From Actinomycetota bacterium (GTDB lineage: Bacteria > Actinomycetota > Humimicrobiia > Humimicrobiales > Humimicrobiaceae), in assembly GCA_023379515.1 (NCBI GenBank), contig JAMCQQ010000009.1:1-8571 (forward strand): a stretch of DNA of 8,571 nt, in the 5' to 3' direction. The notes beneath the pieces were generated by a model, which was not told the origin of the DNA, ran no database searches, and worked only from the letters and a program-made list of their open reading frames with translations. Of the stretch, positions 6,402 to 8,571 are shown piece after piece. The translations under genes were made by a program, and so were the position numbers. The stretch's first letter is position 1, and every line of letters begins with the position of its first letter.

Positions 6402-7730
6402 TTATTTATAATACTGATCAGGAGTACCTACTGCCTCTTCTTCAAGCGGGAAAAGGCTGAACAGTTTATATCCGTCTTTTGTTACGACAAGATTCTCCTC
6501 GATCCTGACACCAGTGTCCCCTCCGGGACCATCACTTGCATATGTCTCGATTGCCAGGTACATGTTTTCCTGAAGTTCTACTGGGTAATCTATTGAGAAA
6601 CCCTGTGCAACCCAAAAACCTTCATAAAGACCGCAGCCAATAGTATGCCCAAACTGTACTAAAGTACAGGTCTTATATGTGTTGTCATAGTATCTTGGCC
6701 ATGCCTTTGCAATATCACCTGTTGTATTTCCTGCTTTAATAGCTGAAAGGGTATTTACCATAATTTCATAGCATTTCTTGTAAACATCTATCTGCTTTTT
6801 GCTCATTTTTGCTCCTACAACCCAGGACCTCACAGTATCACAGACATAGCCATAATAATGATTTGTATTAATATCCAGAATTATCATATCCCCGGGTCTT
6901 ATCAATTTATCAGTAAATGCACGTATATATGGGTTAGAATTACCGCCTGAGGCCACATTTGTTCCCCAACAGTGTTGAGCTCCACATTTATACATGAAAT
7001 TTACAACCTGACCTTCCAGTTCTCTTTCCCTCACACCGGGTTTTGCATATTCATATTTAGCAGTCCAATAAGCCATATCTGTATAGGCTGCCGCAATTTT
7101 TAATGCTTCAAGTTCATCCTGATTTTTAACATATCTTGCGTCGTTTATTGCCTGGCCTGCAAGAATTATATTGATGCCTAAATTCTTGCCTATCTCATAT
7201 CCACCAATATCTATGACATCTAACCCTAATTTATCCTTGGTAATATCGATACCGTTCTCAAGACAAACTCGCCTTATTTCTTCCCAGTATCTTTTACATT
7301 GATCCTCGTATCCACCAATTGCAAATCTGTAGCTTATTGCTGCACCAAGTCTATCTTCAGTAATCCAGGGACAATACATTCTGGTAACTTCCATATCCAT
7401 ACCTACTGTGTCAAAGAAATAAGAAGGTTTATCTTGAAAAACAAGCAGATATCTTGTTCCATTATTCCCTTTCCAATTATAGTCCCAAGTACCGTTTGCA
7501 TATCTGATATTTTCACCAAAGTTAAGCAGGAGAACCTGAATATCATGTTTTTTCATCGCCCACTGAAGCCTGCCAAGTCTATATTCCCTCATCCTATTCC
7601 AGTTGATTCTCTCCTGCCAGTCACAACCATCCTGCCCAAAAATATGCCTTGCAGAATATTCATGTTTAAAACTGTCTCTAAAATAATCCCAGTTTTTTTC
7701 TTCCTCAGACCAGTTATCTCTTAAAGACAT
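6402..7730 (-). CDS. M24-family metalloenzyme, DddP-like; probably not a peptidase
   Basis: This 442-residue protein has the creatinase/aminopeptidase P layout: an N-terminal domain at about 45-200 and a C-terminal pita-bread metal domain at about 205-420. The five ligands of the dimetal site are all present: D286, D298, H362, E395 and E411. The overall form recalls DddP, the M24-derived DMSP lyase: an RMREYRLGRL segment at 47-56, NIRYANGT at 74-81, NPYIRAF at 266-272, a CDTVRSWVVG segment at 297-306, and a similar total length. From memory, DddP ligands are D295, D307, H371, E406 and E421, a nearly constant offset from these. Two His residues typical of prolidase/aminopeptidase P are absent: the PHY position reads NPYI, and VHE reads LYE with Y369. 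The Asp I recall as catalytic in DddP also appears to be missing. Lyase or C-N hydrolase activity on a small molecule is likelier than peptide cleavage. AAAGGAG six bases before the ATG supports the start. It is the first gene after the regulator and promoter. There is no signal peptide, so it acts in the cytoplasm. Confidence 0.88.
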   Translation of the reverse strand: MSLRDNWSEEEKNWDYFRDSFKHEYSARHIFGQDGCDWQERINWNRMREYRLGRLQWAMKKHDIQVLLLNFGENIRYANGTWDYNWKGNNGTRYLLVFQDKPSYFFDTVGMDMEVTRMYCPWITEDRLGAAISYRFAIGGYEDQCKRYWEEIRRVCLENGIDITKDKLGLDVIDIGGYEIGKNLGINIILAGQAINDARYVKNQDELEALKIAAAYTDMAYWTAKYEYAKPGVRERELEGQVVNFMYKCGAQHCWGTNVASGGNSNPYIRAFTDKLIRPGDMIILDINTNHYYGYVCDTVRSWVVGAKMSKKQIDVYKKCYEIMVNTLSAIKAGNTTGDIAKAWPRYYDNTYKTCTLVQFGHTIGCGLYEGFWVAQGFSIDYPVELQENMYLAIETYASDGPGGDTGVRIEENLVVTKDGYKLFSLFPLEEEAVGTPDQYYK

Positions 7731-7761
7731 TTTTTTCTCCTTTCTTTATTTCAATTTACTT

Positions 7762-7772
7762 TATGATAATTA
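7762..7772. repeat. 11-bp direct repeat, copy 1 (TATGATAATTA)
   Basis: An exact copy of TATGATAATTA lies here, in the predicted 5' leader of the M24 gene, 32 bases before its start codon. The second copy is 39 bases away, start to start, at 7801-7811. In such AT-rich DNA chance is possible, but an exact 11-base pair within one leader could mark a protein binding site. Confidence 0.4.
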
Positions 7773-7800
7773 AAAGGAATATACCTAGTTTTGAAGCCGA

Positions 7801-7811
7801 TATGATAATTA
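7801..7811. repeat. 11-bp direct repeat, copy 2 (TATGATAATTA)
   Basis: This is the second exact copy of the repeat seen at 7762-7772. It lies about 20 bases downstream of the predicted transcription start, inside the leader. A regulator bound here would be placed to block early elongation. This is inference from position only. Confidence 0.4.
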
Positions 7812-7825
7812 TTTATATCTTATTT

Positions 7826-7833
7826 AGTATACT
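7826..7833. promoter_or_regulatory. AGTATACT palindrome at the predicted transcription start; candidate GntR operator
   Basis: AGTATACT is a perfect 8-bp palindrome that begins six bases past the -10 box, covering the expected +1. FCD-type GntR regulators often bind short palindromes with a GTATAC-like core, and a regulator of this type is encoded next door. Binding here would block RNA polymerase. The palindrome is seen; operator function is inferred. Confidence 0.4.
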
Positions 7834-7839
7834 TTATAT

Positions 7840-7868
7840 ATTATAATTTATTTATAAATATTTTTCAA
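7840..7868 (-). promoter_or_regulatory. Near-consensus sigma-A promoter for the catabolic operon
   Basis: On the minus strand, TTGAAA (7863-7868) and TATAAT (7840-7845) are separated by exactly 17 bp, an almost perfect housekeeping promoter. It lies 109 bases upstream of the M24 start codon and within the gap after the regulator gene. This implies that the enzyme genes have their own start site and that strong transcription is held in check by a repressor. The -35 differs from TTGACA at one position. Confidence 0.75.
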
Positions 7869-7909
7869 TAACCTATTTATTAAATTGAAAAAATAATTGC
7901 TTCGAAAAT

Positions 7910-8566
7910 TTAAGAATTATTAATAGAACTGAATTTGTCTTTAATACTGCCAATATGCTTCTTTATACTCATTTCAGCCTTAGAGACATCTCCGTTTATA
8001 ATAGCCTGTATCAGATCCTTATGCTGACTATAACTTTCATCAAGTTCAAGAACAAAACCCTTTGTATAACAAATGAGAAGTATATTAAAATTCTCTATTA
8101 TTGTTTTGAGCAGTTCATTTTTTGAAGATTCAATAAGATACTGGTGAAAACTTACGTCAACATCATAATATTTTTTTGAGTTGTTTTTATTATAAGCTTG
8201 CTCAAAATCCTTTAAAAAGTTTTCAAGATCCTTTTTTATCTCAGGTGTAATTTTTCCAGTTAAAAATGATACACTCAGCATCTCAAGAGCGGATCTTATA
8301 TCAAATATTTCATTTATTTCTGTTTTAGAAAATTTTCTGACATAGAAACCTTTTCTTGGCAGCTTTTCCAGTAATCCTTCGTTGTAAAGAGATGTAAGGG
8401 CCTGTATCAGTGGTATTTTACTAATACCGAGCTGATCGGCCATTTTCCCCTGTATTATTTTTTCACCAGGTCTTAGACTGTTATCAATTATAAAGGATTT
8501 AACAGTATGGTAAGCTTTTTCGCTTAAAGAATTATGTTCAATTTTAAAATTTGAAAATCTTTCCAT
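7910..8566 (-). CDS. GntR-family transcriptional regulator, FCD (FadR-like) subfamily
   Basis: This 218-residue regulator has an N-terminal winged helix-turn-helix (about 11-77), with LRPGEKI, ADQLGISKIPLIQAL (43-57) and EGLLEKLPRKGFYV (63-76), all in the expected GntR order. An all-helical FCD ligand domain follows (about 84-210), with EIFDIRSALE at 86-95, FH at 140-141, SKN at 148-150 and QHKDLIQAI at 181-189. H141, H182 and H204, with an acidic partner such as D137, match the metal-binding pocket common in FCD proteins, which usually sense an organic acid effector. The recognition helix reads SKIPLIQAL where TPVREAL is usual, so the operator may differ from textbook sites. It is encoded in the same direction as the catabolic genes and separated from them by a promoter-bearing gap, so it is probably the local repressor, released by the substrate or an intermediate. 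Only five bases upstream of the ATG are visible, so its own ribosome site and promoter are outside the window. Confidence 0.92.
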   Translation of the reverse strand: MERFSNFKIEHNSLSEKAYHTVKSFIIDNSLRPGEKIIQGKMADQLGISKIPLIQALTSLYNEGLLEKLPRKGFYVRKFSKTEINEIFDIRSALEMLSVSFLTGKITPEIKKDLENFLKDFEQAYNKNNSKKYYDVDVSFHQYLIESSKNELLKTIIENFNILLICYTKGFVLELDESYSQHKDLIQAIINGDVSKAEMSIKKHIGSIKDKFSSINNS

Positions 8567-8571
8567 AAAAT

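Noticed and set aside
7299..7724. Plus-strand open frame of about 140 codons
   Set aside because: It is wholly antisense to the M24 gene, whose protein is conserved throughout this stretch. It has no recognisable domain.
6402..7730. Calling the M24 protein Xaa-Pro peptidase, or DMSP lyase DddP
   Set aside because: The His residues typical of M24 peptidases are missing, and so is the Asp recalled as catalytic in DddP. Only the dimetal site and overall architecture are supported.
7869..7912. Terminator after the GntR gene
   Set aside because: Only a 7-bp all-AT inverted repeat (TTAAATT/AATTTAA) with a loop of about 20 bases is present. It is too weak for an intrinsic terminator, so some read-through into the operon is possible.

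Overview
This window comes from an AT-rich bacterial genome with strong AAGGAGG-type ribosome binding sites and occasional GTG and TTG starts. That suits a low-GC Firmicute, probably a strict or facultative anaerobe of the Clostridia. No taxonomic marker is present, so this is an inference. Every gene I can support is on the minus strand, so transcription runs from right to left. Nothing on the plus strand looks like a real gene, and there are no RNA genes, insertion sequences or CRISPR arrays.

Layout in the direction of transcription: (1) a GntR/FCD-family regulator (8566-7910); (2) an AT-rich gap (7909-7731) with a near-consensus sigma-A promoter, a small palindrome at the predicted transcription start and an 11-bp direct repeat; (3) an M24 'pita-bread' metalloenzyme whose architecture recalls the DMSP lyase DddP more than a peptidase (7730-6402); (4) a gap with an 11-bp perfect stem-loop; (5) an EthD-like small protein (6305-5982); (6) a one-domain cupin (5894-5523); (7) a three-subunit molybdenum hydroxylase of the xanthine dehydrogenase family: FAD subunit (5498-4620), [2Fe-2S] subunit (4587-4126) and molybdopterin subunit (4022-1704); (8) a CoxG/SRPBCC protein (1664-1215); (9) an adenine-deaminase-like amidohydrolase (from 1196) that runs off the left edge of the window.

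The genes lie close together in one direction and read as one catabolic operon with its own regulator. The molybdenum enzyme would hydroxylate a carbon next to nitrogen in a heterocycle, or oxidise an aldehyde-like group, passing electrons from Mo through two [2Fe-2S] clusters to FAD. The amidohydrolase and the M24 enzyme are both metal hydrolase/lyase folds and would then cut C-N or neighbouring bonds. The cupin and EthD proteins may handle intermediates. The substrate cannot be read from the sequence. The large subunit lacks the CO dehydrogenase signature, the amidohydrolase has lost motifs typical of true adenine deaminases, and the M24 protein lacks the acidic residue I recall as catalytic in DddP. 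The best summary is a possibly undescribed degradation pathway for an N-heterocyclic or related small molecule, assembled from known folds with altered active sites.
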